Source of the DNA: Streptomyces sp. RPA4-2 | Lineage (GTDB): Bacteria; Actinomycetota; Actinomycetes; Streptomycetales; Streptomycetaceae | Reading direction: 5' to 3' | NCBI RefSeq assembly: GCF_012273515.2 | Contig: NZ_CP050975.2 | Coordinates: 1,674,001-1,738,000 of the forward strand | DNA: 64,000 bases | In this document: positions 34,545-42,694 of the stretch, in pieces | Numbering within the stretch: position 1 is the stretch's first letter | Layout of the letters: each line of letters starts with the position of its first letter | The notes under the pieces: generated by a model | The model's database searches: none | Told to the model about the DNA's origin: nothing | Seen by the model: the letters and a program-made list of their open reading frames with translations, nothing else | Translations under genes and position numbers: made by a program

Positions 34545-35806
34545 GCCGTTGCCTCCTGGCTCGCGGTGGGCACGGACGCCCCGGTGGACGGCGAGGCAGC
34601 CGCCGCGTCGGGCGGCGCCCAGCCGGGGGCGCCGCCGTGCAGCGCCCTGTAGTAGGGATCGCCGGGCCCGACCTCGCCCGCGCGGACGGTCGTGTCCGTG
34701 AACGCCGACTTGTAGAGCGCGGTGATCAGCTCCAGGCAGGCGCGTCCGTCGGTGCCGCTGCCGCGCGGCCGCTCGCCCGCGCGCATGCTCGCGACCAGGT
34801 CACGCAGCTGGGCGAGATGCGAACTCGGCACGTCCGCCCCGAAGTCCCGCCAGACCGCCACGTCGTCCCGCGGCACGTCCGGCGCCGGGGTGATGCGCCA
34901 GTCGGCGTTGCCGTGCCCGTACAGATGGGTGAGTTCGACGGTGGCGCGCTCGCAGTCGATACGGATGCGGCTCACTTCGTCCGGGCTCAGGACACTGTTG
35001 ACGACGGTGGCCAGGGCGCCGCTCCCGAAACGGACGAGTGCGGTCGAGACGTCCTCGGTCTCCACGTCGTGCACCAGGCGGCCGGCCATCGCCCGCACCT
35101 CGCTCCACGGCCCCAGGAGATGGAGCAGCAGGTCCATCTGATGGATACCGTGCCCCATCGCGGGGCCGCCGCCCTCCGTCCCCCAGCGGCCGCGCCAGGG
35201 CACCGCGTAGTAGCCGGCGTCGCGGTACCACGTGGTCTGGCAGTGCGCGACCAGTGGGCGGCCCATGGCCCGCTCGCCTACACGCGCTAGCAGCCGCTTC
35301 ACGTGCCGGGCGCCGGAGCCGAACCGGTGCTGGAAGACGACGGCCGCGTACGGACCGCCGTCCCCGCCCTCCGCCGCCTCGACGGCGTCGAAGTCGGCCA
35401 GGCTGAGCACCGGCGGCTTCTCGCACCAGACCCAGGCCCCCGCGCGCAGCGCGGCGACGGTCTGGTCGCGGTGCAGGGCCGGCGGGGTGCAGACGGCGAC
35501 CAGGTCGGGCCGTTGCTCGGCGAGCATCCGGTCAGCGTCGGTGTACGCGTGCGGGATGCCGGCCTCGGCACAGAACTCCCGGACGGAGTCCTCGGCGATG
35601 TCGGCCGCGGCCACCAGCTCCGTCTCCCCCTCCTCGGCGAGCCGGGCGAGCGCGGGCACATGACTCCCGCGGGCGATGGCGCCCGTACCGATGACGGCGA
35701 CCCTGATTCGGCGGCCGTCGAGCGGGGTCGCGGGGCGGTTCGGGGAGGCTTCGGGCCCGTTCGAGGAGGTCTCGGGGCCGGCGGTCGCGTGGCGGGATGT
35801 GCTCAT
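34541..35806 (-). CDS. Gfo/Idh/MocA family oxidoreductase
   Basis: A 421-aa NAD(P)-dependent dehydrogenase. Residues about 30-150 form the Rossmann domain (V-A-V-I-G-T-G-A-I-A-R-G, then C-E-K-P-P with the family lysine), followed by a C-terminal alpha/beta domain with G-H-G-I-H-Q-M-D. ATG 35806 is the first start after the promoter region; the first about 30 residues are a low-complexity Ser/Pro-rich tail. First gene of the three-gene operon with the PmoA-like and cupin genes, downstream of a LacI-type operator. Expected to oxidise a sugar or inositol-like substrate. Confidence 0.9.
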   Translation of the reverse strand: MSTSRHATAGPETSSNGPEASPNRPATPLDGRRIRVAVIGTGAIARGSHVPALARLAEEGETELVAAADIAEDSVREFCAEAGIPHAYTDADRMLAEQRPDLVAVCTPPALHRDQTVAALRAGAWVWCEKPPVLSLADFDAVEAAEGGDGGPYAAVVFQHRFGSGARHVKRLLARVGERAMGRPLVAHCQTTWYRDAGYYAVPWRGRWGTEGGGPAMGHGIHQMDLLLHLLGPWSEVRAMAGRLVHDVETEDVSTALVRFGSGALATVVNSVLSPDEVSRIRIDCERATVELTHLYGHGNADWRITPAPDVPRDDVAVWRDFGADVPSSHLAQLRDLVASMRAGERPRGSGTDGRACLELITALYKSAFTDTTVRAGEVGPGDPYYRALHGGAPGWAPPDAAAASPSTGASVPTASQEATA

Positions 35807-35887
35807 GTACCTGATCAGCGCTCCATCGGACGTGCCGTCGGACGATGGCCAACGCGTGGTGTCACCCGGGCGGAACGGGGCGACGGC

Positions 35888-35895
35888 AAGCGCTT
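35888..35895. promoter_or_regulatory. LacI-family operator core
   Basis: AAGCGCTT, the palindromic core of LacI/GalR-type operators (AANCGNTT consensus), in an extended context of GCAAGCGCTTTCC about 80 bp upstream of the Gfo/Idh/MocA start. No lacI-type gene is present in the window, so the regulator would be encoded elsewhere. Confidence 0.6.
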
Positions 35896-36160
35896 TCCCC
35901 TCCGAGGAAACGTAGGCGGCGGCGCGGCGGCCGGTCAACACCCCGGCCACCGGGACCGGCGAGGTCACCTCGCGCCCGGGACCCTCCCACGTTCGTACGA
36001 CCAATCGAACAGTTCCTCTAGTAAAGGCAAACCCCCGTGGCCGGACGGTCCCTGTGGGGCGCTACGCTGCCTGCAACACCCGTGATCAGCGCGCACCGCG
36101 AACCGCGGCACGGCGTGTCCCTCGGCCCGTCCTCGATCAGCGCTTGGACCACCTCACTTC

Positions 36161-37036
36161 ATGTCTTGGTTTGAATCCCTCATCCTCGGACTCGTCCAGG
36201 GGCTGACCGAGTTCCTCCCCGTCTCCTCCAGCGCGCATCTGCGCCTGACCGCGGCGTTCTCCGGCTGGCACGATCCCGGAGCGGCCTTCACCGCGATCAC
36301 GCAGCTCGGCACGGAGGCCGCGGTGCTGATCTACTTCCGCAAGGACGTGGGCCGGATCCTCGCGGCGTGGTTCCGCTCGCTCACGAGCAAGGCGATGCGC
36401 CAGAACCACGACGCCCAGATGGGCTGGCTCGTCATCGTCGGCTCCATACCGATCGGCGTGCTCGGAGTGACCCTCAAGGACCAGATCGAGGGTCCGTTCC
36501 GCGACCTGCGGGTCACCGCGACCATGCTGATCGTGGTGGGCGTGGTCATCGGTGTCGCGGACCGGCTCGCGGCGCGCGACGAGTCGGGCGGCAAGCACCG
36601 GGCTCCCAAGCAGCGCAAGACCATCGAGAACCTGAACACCAAGGACGGCCTGCTCTTCGGCCTCTGCCAGGCGATGGCCCTGGTCCCCGGTGTCTCCCGG
36701 TCCGGAGCGACCATCAGCGGCGGCCTCTTCATGGGCTACACCCGCGAGGCGGCGGCCCGTTACTCCTTCCTCCTCGCCATGCCGGCCGTGCTCGCCTCGG
36801 GAACCTTCGAGGTGAAGGACGCCACCGAGAGCGGTCACGTCTCCTGGGGGCCGACCCTCTTCGCGACGGTCATCGCGTTCGTGGTCGGGTACGCCGTGAT
36901 CGCGTGGTTCATGAAGTTCATCTCCCACAAGAGCTTCATGCCGTTCGTCTGGTACCGGATCGCGCTCGGCGTCGTCATCATCGCCCTGGTCGGCGCGGAT
37001 GTCCTCAGCCCTCATGCGGCGGAGTCCGCGGGCTGA
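36161..37036 (+). CDS. uppP: undecaprenyl-diphosphatase UppP
   Basis: Integral membrane phosphatase (291 aa) that recycles undecaprenyl pyrophosphate to undecaprenyl phosphate for peptidoglycan and teichoic acid synthesis; extra copies confer bacitracin resistance. Active-site motifs are GLTEFLPVSSSAH (residues about 14-26) and P-G-V-S-R-S-G-A-T-I-S-G-G (about 179-191). About eight hydrophobic segments. The ATG at 36161 is the family start. Streptomyces usually carry more than one uppP. The upstream gap (35896-36160) holds the promoter; I see no gene in it. Confidence 0.95.
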   Translation: MSWFESLILGLVQGLTEFLPVSSSAHLRLTAAFSGWHDPGAAFTAITQLGTEAAVLIYFRKDVGRILAAWFRSLTSKAMRQNHDAQMGWLVIVGSIPIGVLGVTLKDQIEGPFRDLRVTATMLIVVGVVIGVADRLAARDESGGKHRAPKQRKTIENLNTKDGLLFGLCQAMALVPGVSRSGATISGGLFMGYTREAAARYSFLLAMPAVLASGTFEVKDATESGHVSWGPTLFATVIAFVVGYAVIAWFMKFISHKSFMPFVWYRIALGVVIIALVGADVLSPHAAESAG

Positions 37037-37269
37037 GGCGGTCGTTCCGTCGGCGCTTTCGAGGGTGACGGACGCACGGATGTGAAGGTCGCGCCGGGCG
37101 AGCCCGGGAAGCTCCCGCACCCGCGGTGACGTGCGCCGAAGCAGCCCGTCCCGACTCACCCGCCGGGCCGTGAACGGTCACAACTGTGTCACCGCCCCCG
37201 CAGGACACTCACATTTTCTTCACACCTCCCGTTACGGTCGCCCCACCACGAACCGTCCTTGGGGGGACC

Positions 37270-37779
37270 ATGTCGTACCACCAGCCTCCGCCGCCGCCCG
37301 GATACGGGCCGCCCGCGCCGTTCACACCCGCCCCGCAGCCGGCCAGACCGAAGTGGGCCCGGAAGCGGTACGTGCTGCCCGCCATCGGCCTCGCCTTCGC
37401 CCTCGGCACCGCCGCCGGCGGGGGCGGTCAGGACGGCACTACCACCAAGGCCGCGGCCGACAAGGTCCGGCCCGCCGCCACCGTCACCGCGACAGCCACA
37501 GCGACGGAGACCGCGACACCGGAACCCGCGCCCACGGTGACCGCCACGAAGACGGTCAAGGTGAAGGTGACCGTCACCGCGAAAGCCGCCTCCGTCAGCG
37601 GCTCCGGCAGCGGTTCGTCCGGCGGATCGTCCGGGAGCGGCGACTCAAGTTCCTCCGGCGGCTCAGCCGTTGCCGGGAACGGCGCCACCGCTCGCTGCAA
37701 TGACGGCACTTACTCCTTCGCCGCGCACCATCAGGGCGCCTGCTCGCACCATGGCGGCGTGGCCGTCTTCTACAAGTAG
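37270..37779 (+). CDS. DUF3761 membrane-anchored protein
   Basis: A 169-aa protein. It has a Pro/Gln/Tyr-rich cytosolic N-terminus (P-P-P-P-P-G-Y-G), a short hydrophobic helix at about 41-54 (Y-V-L-P-A-I-G-L-A-F-A-L-G-T), a long Thr/Ala-Val and Ser/Gly linker, and a C-terminal DUF3761 module (C-N-D-G-T-Y-S-F-A-A-H-H-Q-G-A-C-S-H-H-G-G). Two cysteines and a histidine cluster in the module suggest a disulfide and perhaps metal binding outside the membrane. GGGGGGACC precedes the ATG. Function unknown. Confidence 0.8.
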   Translation: MSYHQPPPPPGYGPPAPFTPAPQPARPKWARKRYVLPAIGLAFALGTAAGGGGQDGTTTKAAADKVRPAATVTATATATETATPEPAPTVTATKTVKVKVTVTAKAASVSGSGSGSSGGSSGSGDSSSSGGSAVAGNGATARCNDGTYSFAAHHQGACSHHGGVAVFYK

Positions 37780-38225
37780 GCCGGGTCGCGCGGGCATCCA
37801 TCAGGAACGCGCTGCCGGACGCGCCAGTGCCCGCCCCGGCTCGGGGCGGGCGCAAGGCGGGACGCCGGGCCGGCCGGACCAGCGCGACGGCGGCCCGTCG
37901 GACGGCACCCCGCGAGTGCCACCACCACGGCCGCCCGGCTGTCCACCGACAATGTCTCGGGCGCCCCGGTCTCCCGCGAGCGGACGAGCGTGGCCCGCCA
38001 GCGGTCCGGCACGATCAGGGAACCTCAGCCGGCGAGCGCCCCGGGCTCCTCGCGATGCGCGCCTCCCAGCCGAGCGGGTCCGTCCGTCGGGGTCGTCCAG
38101 GAGCAGGGTCGGCCCGGTTCTCGCCCCAGCCCGGCGGCGGCGCGTCGGGGCCCGTGACGAACCGCATACGGCGCGCGTAGCCGACCGGTAGCGCAGTGTC
38201 AGCCCATGCCCCTAGGCTGGTGCGC
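37780..38225. other. gap without a convincing gene
   Basis: About 450 bp between the DUF3761 gene and the small plus-strand gene. Frames on both strands here lack start/RBS support and recognisable protein character. A possible -10 TAGGCT is at its right end. Confidence 0.5.
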
Positions 38226-38405
38226 ATGTCCCCCGACTTCACGTTCTCTGGTTCCGTGCGGTCCGCTGCCGCGTTAAACGAGCAGATCCGCGCCCTGTGG
38301 ATGCGCTCGGGCGGCTCCCTGTCCGCCCAGGAGCGTGCGGAGTACGAGCTGCTCGTCGTGAAATGGGCGGAAGCGATCCGCGGAGAGGTCATCGAGGCGG
38401 CCTGA
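38226..38405 (+). CDS. 59-aa hypothetical protein
   Basis: A small soluble protein with amphipathic helical character: M-S-P-D-F-T-F-S-G-S-V-R, then L-N-E-Q-I-R-A-L-W-M-R and S-A-Q-E-R-A-E-Y-E-L-L-V-V-K-W-A-E-A-I-R. The ATG is 7 nt after TAGGCT, so the transcript could be leaderless. Codon use matches surrounding genes. I do not recognise a family. It lies beside the eCIS-core gene on the opposite strand, with 142 bp of unassigned DNA between their 3' ends. Confidence 0.6.
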   Translation: MSPDFTFSGSVRSAAALNEQIRALWMRSGGSLSAQERAEYELLVVKWAEAIRGEVIEAA

Positions 38406-38547
38406 CCCGCTCCACTCCGCGGGACGTCGTGCTGGTCGGCTCGCACTGTCCGCGGATGCAACAGGAGCGGCACGCGCATCTTGCTGCGCTTCTGAGGTTC
38501 CCGCTGCCGCGACACGGCGACGGAACTCACATTCCACGGCCGGACCA

Positions 38548-40014
38548 TCAGTCCTGGAACACCGACCTCTTGTACCCGAGAATCTTCATGGCCTCGTCCT
38601 TCTTCTTTCCCCCCTCGAACTGACTCATATGGGCCGCCATTGCGGCCGGGTCCTGAACCTCGAGCAGATACTCGGCCATTTCCTCTTTCTTGACCGCTTC
38701 GCGGAACTCATTCTCGGTCAGCGGGGCCACCCCCTCCGCCAACGAATCCTTTCGCTCGATCCCGACGATGTCGTAGGGTGCGCCCTGCTTCGCGATCCAG
38801 CCGTGCTCGGAGCCGGTAGCGCCCTTCGCCAGGTACTTTCTCTTGATCCGGATGGTGAGCACGTATCCGAACCGGGCCTCCGACGCGAATTTGTTAGCTA
38901 TTTCAGCATCCGTGGAAAATTCGATCAGGCTCGCGGTCTCCTCGTTACGGTGCTGACTCACGTATCCCTCGACGTGCTCACGCTCGGGCTTCGTAGCGTG
39001 CTCGTCAGGTTTCCGGACCATCTTCGGGAGGCTGACGAAGGAGCCGCGAATCACCTCCTTCTGGAGATGCTTCCTCTGCGTGGGCGTCACACCGCGCTTC
39101 AGAAGAACTTCCTGCTCGCTGTCTTCGGGCAGCGCCGCGATGTGGTCTTCGGCGCTGAGTTCCAGAGGCTGATCCTGCAGAGCGATCCGCCTCCCCGCCT
39201 GCGAGCCCTCCGACTGTTCCCCCGTTTCCATCATCCGCTGGACGGGTTCGTGCATCCGCTGGACGGGTTCGTGCGAGCCGTTCGCCGCGTCGCGCGGGAC
39301 GGTGACGGAGGGGGCCGTCGTCTCACCCGCGGCGAAGGCGTGGCCGTCCTTCTCCGCCGCTCGTTCGGAGTCCTGCTTCGGGTCGGTGACGGTGACTCCG
39401 GCGCCGTTGCCGTGGCCCGTCTCGGGCAGGCCTCTGAGGTTCTTGTCGACGTGGCTGAGCTCGTGGCCGATCAGCTTCTCGTCGCCCACTGTCCCGGCAG
39501 AGAGGAAGATGTGGTTACCGACGGTCATGGCCTGGGCCCCCAGCGCCGCCGTGGCACGTTGGGCCACCGCGCCACGGTGGACGCGGGTGGAGGCGAGCCC
39601 CTCGTTCCGATAGAACGCCCCGGCCTTCGCCACCACCGACGAAGGCAACGACTCGCTCGACGAGTTCATGGCGGCGGCCAGCAGGGCGGCCTGCCCTTCC
39701 GGGCCGGCGTCCCGCGCCCCGCCCCGGACGTGTCCGTCCTCCTCCTCGGCGCGCGCGACGGTGGCACCGTCCGAGGACCGCTGTACCGGAGGTTCCTGCG
39801 ACTGGTGCCCGCAGCCAAGACCGTGCTGATGCTGGTCCTGCGCTCCCGGGTGCCCGGCCCGCCGCAGCATCTCGGCAACGGCCTTGTTCCCGGTACGGCT
39901 CTGCAGAGCGAGCATCCGTTGCACGGCCGTTCCGGCGAATGCCGGACTCGCTCGCGGGCGCCGAGGTGCCAGCCCATTCCCCGTCGTGGTGTTCTCGTCG
40001 CGGGCCAGTCCCAT
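38548..40014 (-). CDS. eCIS-core (DUF4157) protein with toxin-like C-terminal domain
   Basis: A 488-aa protein. Residues 1-100 are disordered (with A-L-Q-S-R-T-G-N-K-A-V and HGLGCGHQ, typical of these proteins). Residues about 110-225 are the eCIS-core DUF4157 domain with the metallopeptidase motif H184-E-L-S-H188. Then comes a linker with a duplicated M-H-E-P-V-Q-R, and a C-terminal domain (about 290-488) with I-E-F-S-T-D-A-E-I-A-N-K-F and S-E-H-G-W-I-A-K-Q-G-A-P-Y, loosely like ADP-ribosyltransferase STS and ExE elements. DUF4157 proteins are cargo candidates of contractile injection systems. No such system is encoded here. The start is fixed by GGAGGAAG before the ATG. C-terminal domain lower in GC. 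Confidence 0.8.
   Translation of the reverse strand: MGLARDENTTTGNGLAPRRPRASPAFAGTAVQRMLALQSRTGNKAVAEMLRRAGHPGAQDQHQHGLGCGHQSQEPPVQRSSDGATVARAEEEDGHVRGGARDAGPEGQAALLAAAMNSSSESLPSSVVAKAGAFYRNEGLASTRVHRGAVAQRATAALGAQAMTVGNHIFLSAGTVGDEKLIGHELSHVDKNLRGLPETGHGNGAGVTVTDPKQDSERAAEKDGHAFAAGETTAPSVTVPRDAANGSHEPVQRMHEPVQRMMETGEQSEGSQAGRRIALQDQPLELSAEDHIAALPEDSEQEVLLKRGVTPTQRKHLQKEVIRGSFVSLPKMVRKPDEHATKPEREHVEGYVSQHRNEETASLIEFSTDAEIANKFASEARFGYVLTIRIKRKYLAKGATGSEHGWIAKQGAPYDIVGIERKDSLAEGVAPLTENEFREAVKKEEMAEYLLEVQDPAAMAAHMSQFEGGKKKDEAMKILGYKRSVFQD
39232..39273. repeat. exact 21-bp tandem duplication in the eCIS-core gene
   Basis: Two identical adjacent 21-bp units encode a duplicated seven-residue linker segment (M-H-E-P-V-Q-R) between the DUF4157 part and the C-terminal domain. 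Confidence 0.9.
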
Positions 40015-40207
40015 ACGTCTTCCTCCGGCATCAAAGACGACCAAGCCCCACACCGTCGCACGGAGGACGGCCACGTTCCCAGGGCCGCAGGGGCAGAGTT
40101 GCGGCCCCAAGGGCTGTGGTCACCCCGTCCGTACGGTCTTCATCCGGTCTTCGGTCACCGCTTCCCCACGACTCGGCGCCCACGACTGTGCGTCGCAGGG
40201 CGGACGA

Positions 40208-40915
40208 TCAACCCTTCGGACGGCCCCTGAAGACGGCGGCGGCGACTGACGCCCGAACGCCCTCCGCGCGGCCGACCCGGCGCAGCGGAATCGAGGAGGC
40301 GGCGCGCTCGGCGCGGCCCGGGTCGCCCATGGCCGCGTGCATCTCGGTGTCGATCATGCCGGGCGCGACCGCGTTGACCCGGATGCCGTCCGGGCCGAGT
40401 TCCTTGGCGAGGCCCACCGTCAGGGCGTCGACGGCGGCCTTCGTGGCCGCGTAGTGGACGAACTCCCCGGGGCTGCCCAGCGTCGCCGCCGCCGAGGACA
40501 CGTTCACGATGACGCCGCTCCCCCGGGCCGCCATGGACCGGGCGGCCCGCCGCGAACACAGCAGCGTACCCAACAGGTTGACGTCCACCACGCGCCGCAG
40601 GTCGGCGGGGTCGGTGTCCGCGAGCCGCCCGACCGGACCGGTCACACCGGCGTTGTTCACCAGCCCGCTGACGGGCCCGAGACGGTCCGCCGCCGTGTCG
40701 AAGAGGCGCTCCACGTCGTCCGCGTCGGAGGTGTCCACCCGTACCGTCACACAGCGCGACCCCGCCGCGCGGACGGCCGCCGCGGTCGACTCCGCCGCCG
40801 TGCCGTCCCGCACGTAGCCCACCACCACATCGTGTCCGTCCGCCGCCAGGCGGGCACAGATCGCGGCGCCGATCCCCCGGCTGCCGCCCGTGACCACAGT
40901 GACCGGGCGTGTCAT
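40208..40915 (-). CDS. SDR family oxidoreductase with truncated C-terminus
   Basis: A FabG-like short-chain dehydrogenase. It shows T-G-G-S-R-G-I-G (residues 8-15), N-N-A-G, the catalytic Ser region and Y-A-A-T-K, then V-A-P-G-M-I-D-T-E-M. Similarity stops after I-P-L-R-R-V-G-R-A-E; the usual last about 30 residues with the S-D-x-A-x-x-x-T-G and D-G-G elements are replaced by a short Arg/Ala-rich tail ending at 40208. Total length is 235 aa instead of about 245-255. AAGGAGG precedes the ATG at 40915. The lost segment borders the eCIS-core gene, suggesting a rearrangement. Activity is uncertain. Confidence 0.8.
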   Translation of the reverse strand: MTRPVTVVTGGSRGIGAAICARLAADGHDVVVGYVRDGTAAESTAAAVRAAGSRCVTVRVDTSDADDVERLFDTAADRLGPVSGLVNNAGVTGPVGRLADTDPADLRRVVDVNLLGTLLCSRRAARSMAARGSGVIVNVSSAAATLGSPGEFVHYAATKAAVDALTVGLAKELGPDGIRVNAVAPGMIDTEMHAAMGDPGRAERAASSIPLRRVGRAEGVRASVAAAVFRGRPKG

Positions 40916-41073
40916 GCGTGCCTCCTTCCGGCGGGCAGTTCCCGCTCCGCGCTCGCTCTCGATCATGACTCCTGCCTTCGTATCCCTTCGCGACCCCGGC
41001 CGTACACCCCCTGGATGATCAAAACGACGCTCGGGTTACCATATGAGCGCCGCCTAGCTCGAAAGATAGACCT

Positions 41074-42519
41074 GTGACTGTCAATGACGACGCGTTCACC
41101 AACTGGAAGACCCGCGAGGAGATCGCGGAGTCGATGATCCCGATCATCGGGAAGCTGCACCGGGAGCGGGACGTCACGGTCCTCCTCCACAGCCGCTCCT
41201 TGGTGAACAAGTCGGTGGTCAGCCTTCTCAAGACCCACCGGTTCGCCCGGCAGATCGCCGGTGCGGAGCTCTCCGTCACCGAGACACTGCCGTTCCTCCA
41301 GGCGCTGACCACGCTCGATCTCGGGCCCTCCCAGATCGACCTCGGCATGCTCGCCGCGACGTACCGGAGCGACGACCTCGGGCTCTCCGTACAGGAGTTC
41401 ACCGCCAGGGCCGTCGCCGGCGCCACGGGCGCGGACAAGATCGAGCGCCGCGAGCCGCGCGACGTCGTCCTCTACGGTTTCGGCCGCATCGGCAGGCTCG
41501 TCGCCCGCCTGCTGATCGAGAAGGCCGGCTCCGGCAACGGACTGCGGCTGCGCGCCGTCGTCGTCCGCCAGGGCGGGGAACAGGACATCGTCAAGCGCGC
41601 CTCGCTGCTGCGCCGCGACTCCATCCACGGCCAGTTCCAGGGCACGATCACCGTCGACGAGGCGAACAGCACGATCATCGCCAACGGCAACGCGATCAAG
41701 GTGATCTACGCCGGCGACCCGAGCGAGGTCGACTACACGGCGTACGGCATCAAGGACGCCATCCTCATCGACAACACCGGCAAGTGGCGTGACCGCGAGG
41801 GACTCTCGAAGCACCTGCGCCCCGGGATCGACAAGGTGGTGCTCACCGCGCCCGGCAAGGGCGACGTCCCCAACATCGTGCACGGCGTCAACCACGACAC
41901 GATCAAGCCGGACGAGCAGATCCTGTCCTGCGCCTCCTGTACCACCAACGCGATCGTCCCGCCGCTGAAGGCGATGGCCGACGAGTACGGCGTCCTGCGC
42001 GGTCATGTGGAGACCGTCCACTCGTTCACCAACGACCAGAACCTGCTGGACAATTACCACAGCTCCGACCGCCGGGGCCGCTCCGCGCCGCTCAACATGG
42101 TCATCACCGAGACGGGGGCCGCCTCCGCCGTCGCCAAGGCCCTGCCCGACCTCAAGGCCCCGATCACCGGCAGCTCGATCCGAGTCCCGGTGCCGGACGT
42201 CTCGATCGCCATCCTCAGCCTGCGGCTGGGCCGCGAGACCACCCGCGAGGAGGTCCTCGACCACCTCCGCGAGGTGTCGCTGACCTCGCCGCTCAAGCGT
42301 CAGATCGACTTCACCACCGCCCCCGACGCGGTGTCGAGCGACTTCATCGGTTCACGCCACGCCTCGATCGTCGACGCCGGCGCCACCAAGGTCGACGGGG
42401 ACAACGCGATCCTCTACCTCTGGTACGACAACGAGTTCGGCTACTCCTGCCAGGTCATCCGGGTCGTCCAGCACGTCTCCGGGGTCGAGTACCCGACCTA
42501 CCCGGTACCGGCCGTCTGA
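41074..42519 (+). CDS. gap: long-form glyceraldehyde-3-phosphate dehydrogenase
   Basis: A 481-aa GAPDH, about 150 aa longer than the classical enzyme. Residues 1-125 are an N-terminal helical extension. The NAD-binding motif Y-G-F-G-R-I-G-R is at about 133, and the catalytic C289 in S-C-A-S-C-T-T-N. It lacks linkage to pgk/tpi. Long-form GAPDHs of this type occur in Streptomyces and Gammaproteobacteria beside the glycolytic gap1. It may act in gluconeogenesis or with another cofactor preference. The start is GTG 41074. A 13-bp hairpin follows the stop. Confidence 0.93.
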   Translation: MTVNDDAFTNWKTREEIAESMIPIIGKLHRERDVTVLLHSRSLVNKSVVSLLKTHRFARQIAGAELSVTETLPFLQALTTLDLGPSQIDLGMLAATYRSDDLGLSVQEFTARAVAGATGADKIERREPRDVVLYGFGRIGRLVARLLIEKAGSGNGLRLRAVVVRQGGEQDIVKRASLLRRDSIHGQFQGTITVDEANSTIIANGNAIKVIYAGDPSEVDYTAYGIKDAILIDNTGKWRDREGLSKHLRPGIDKVVLTAPGKGDVPNIVHGVNHDTIKPDEQILSCASCTTNAIVPPLKAMADEYGVLRGHVETVHSFTNDQNLLDNYHSSDRRGRSAPLNMVITETGAASAVAKALPDLKAPITGSSIRVPVPDVSIAILSLRLGRETTREEVLDHLREVSLTSPLKRQIDFTTAPDAVSSDFIGSRHASIVDAGATKVDGDNAILYLWYDNEFGYSCQVIRVVQHVSGVEYPTYPVPAV

Positions 42520-42580
42520 TCCGGGGTCAGGACCGGTCGTCCGTACCCGACGTCCAGGTCCCGCACCTCACCCGAGCCAC

Positions 42581-42610
42581 GGGGCGGCCGCGTACGAACG
42601 CGGCCGCCCC
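42581..42610. terminator. 13-bp hairpin after gap
   Basis: Perfect arms 42581-42593 and 42598-42610 with a 4-nt loop (ACGA), 62 bp downstream of the gap stop. Confidence 0.8.
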
Positions 42611-42682
42611 CGGCGCCCGTTCGGCCCCGGCGGGCCCGGGGCGGACGCCGGCCGGGGCCGGTGGCCGCACGTGACCGCTTTC

Positions 42683-42688
42683 TATACT
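42683..42688 (+). promoter_or_regulatory. -10 element of the luciferase-like oxidoreductase gene
   Basis: TATACT lies 6 nt before the ATG at 42695, matching the -10 consensus and fitting a leaderless transcript. No clear -35 hexamer is visible. Confidence 0.55.
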
Positions 42689-42694
42689 GGGCGG

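Noticed and set aside
38015..38548. Minus-strand frame covering the 59-aa gene and the gap beside it
   Set aside because: No start signal or family similarity, and it is antisense to a better-supported small gene.
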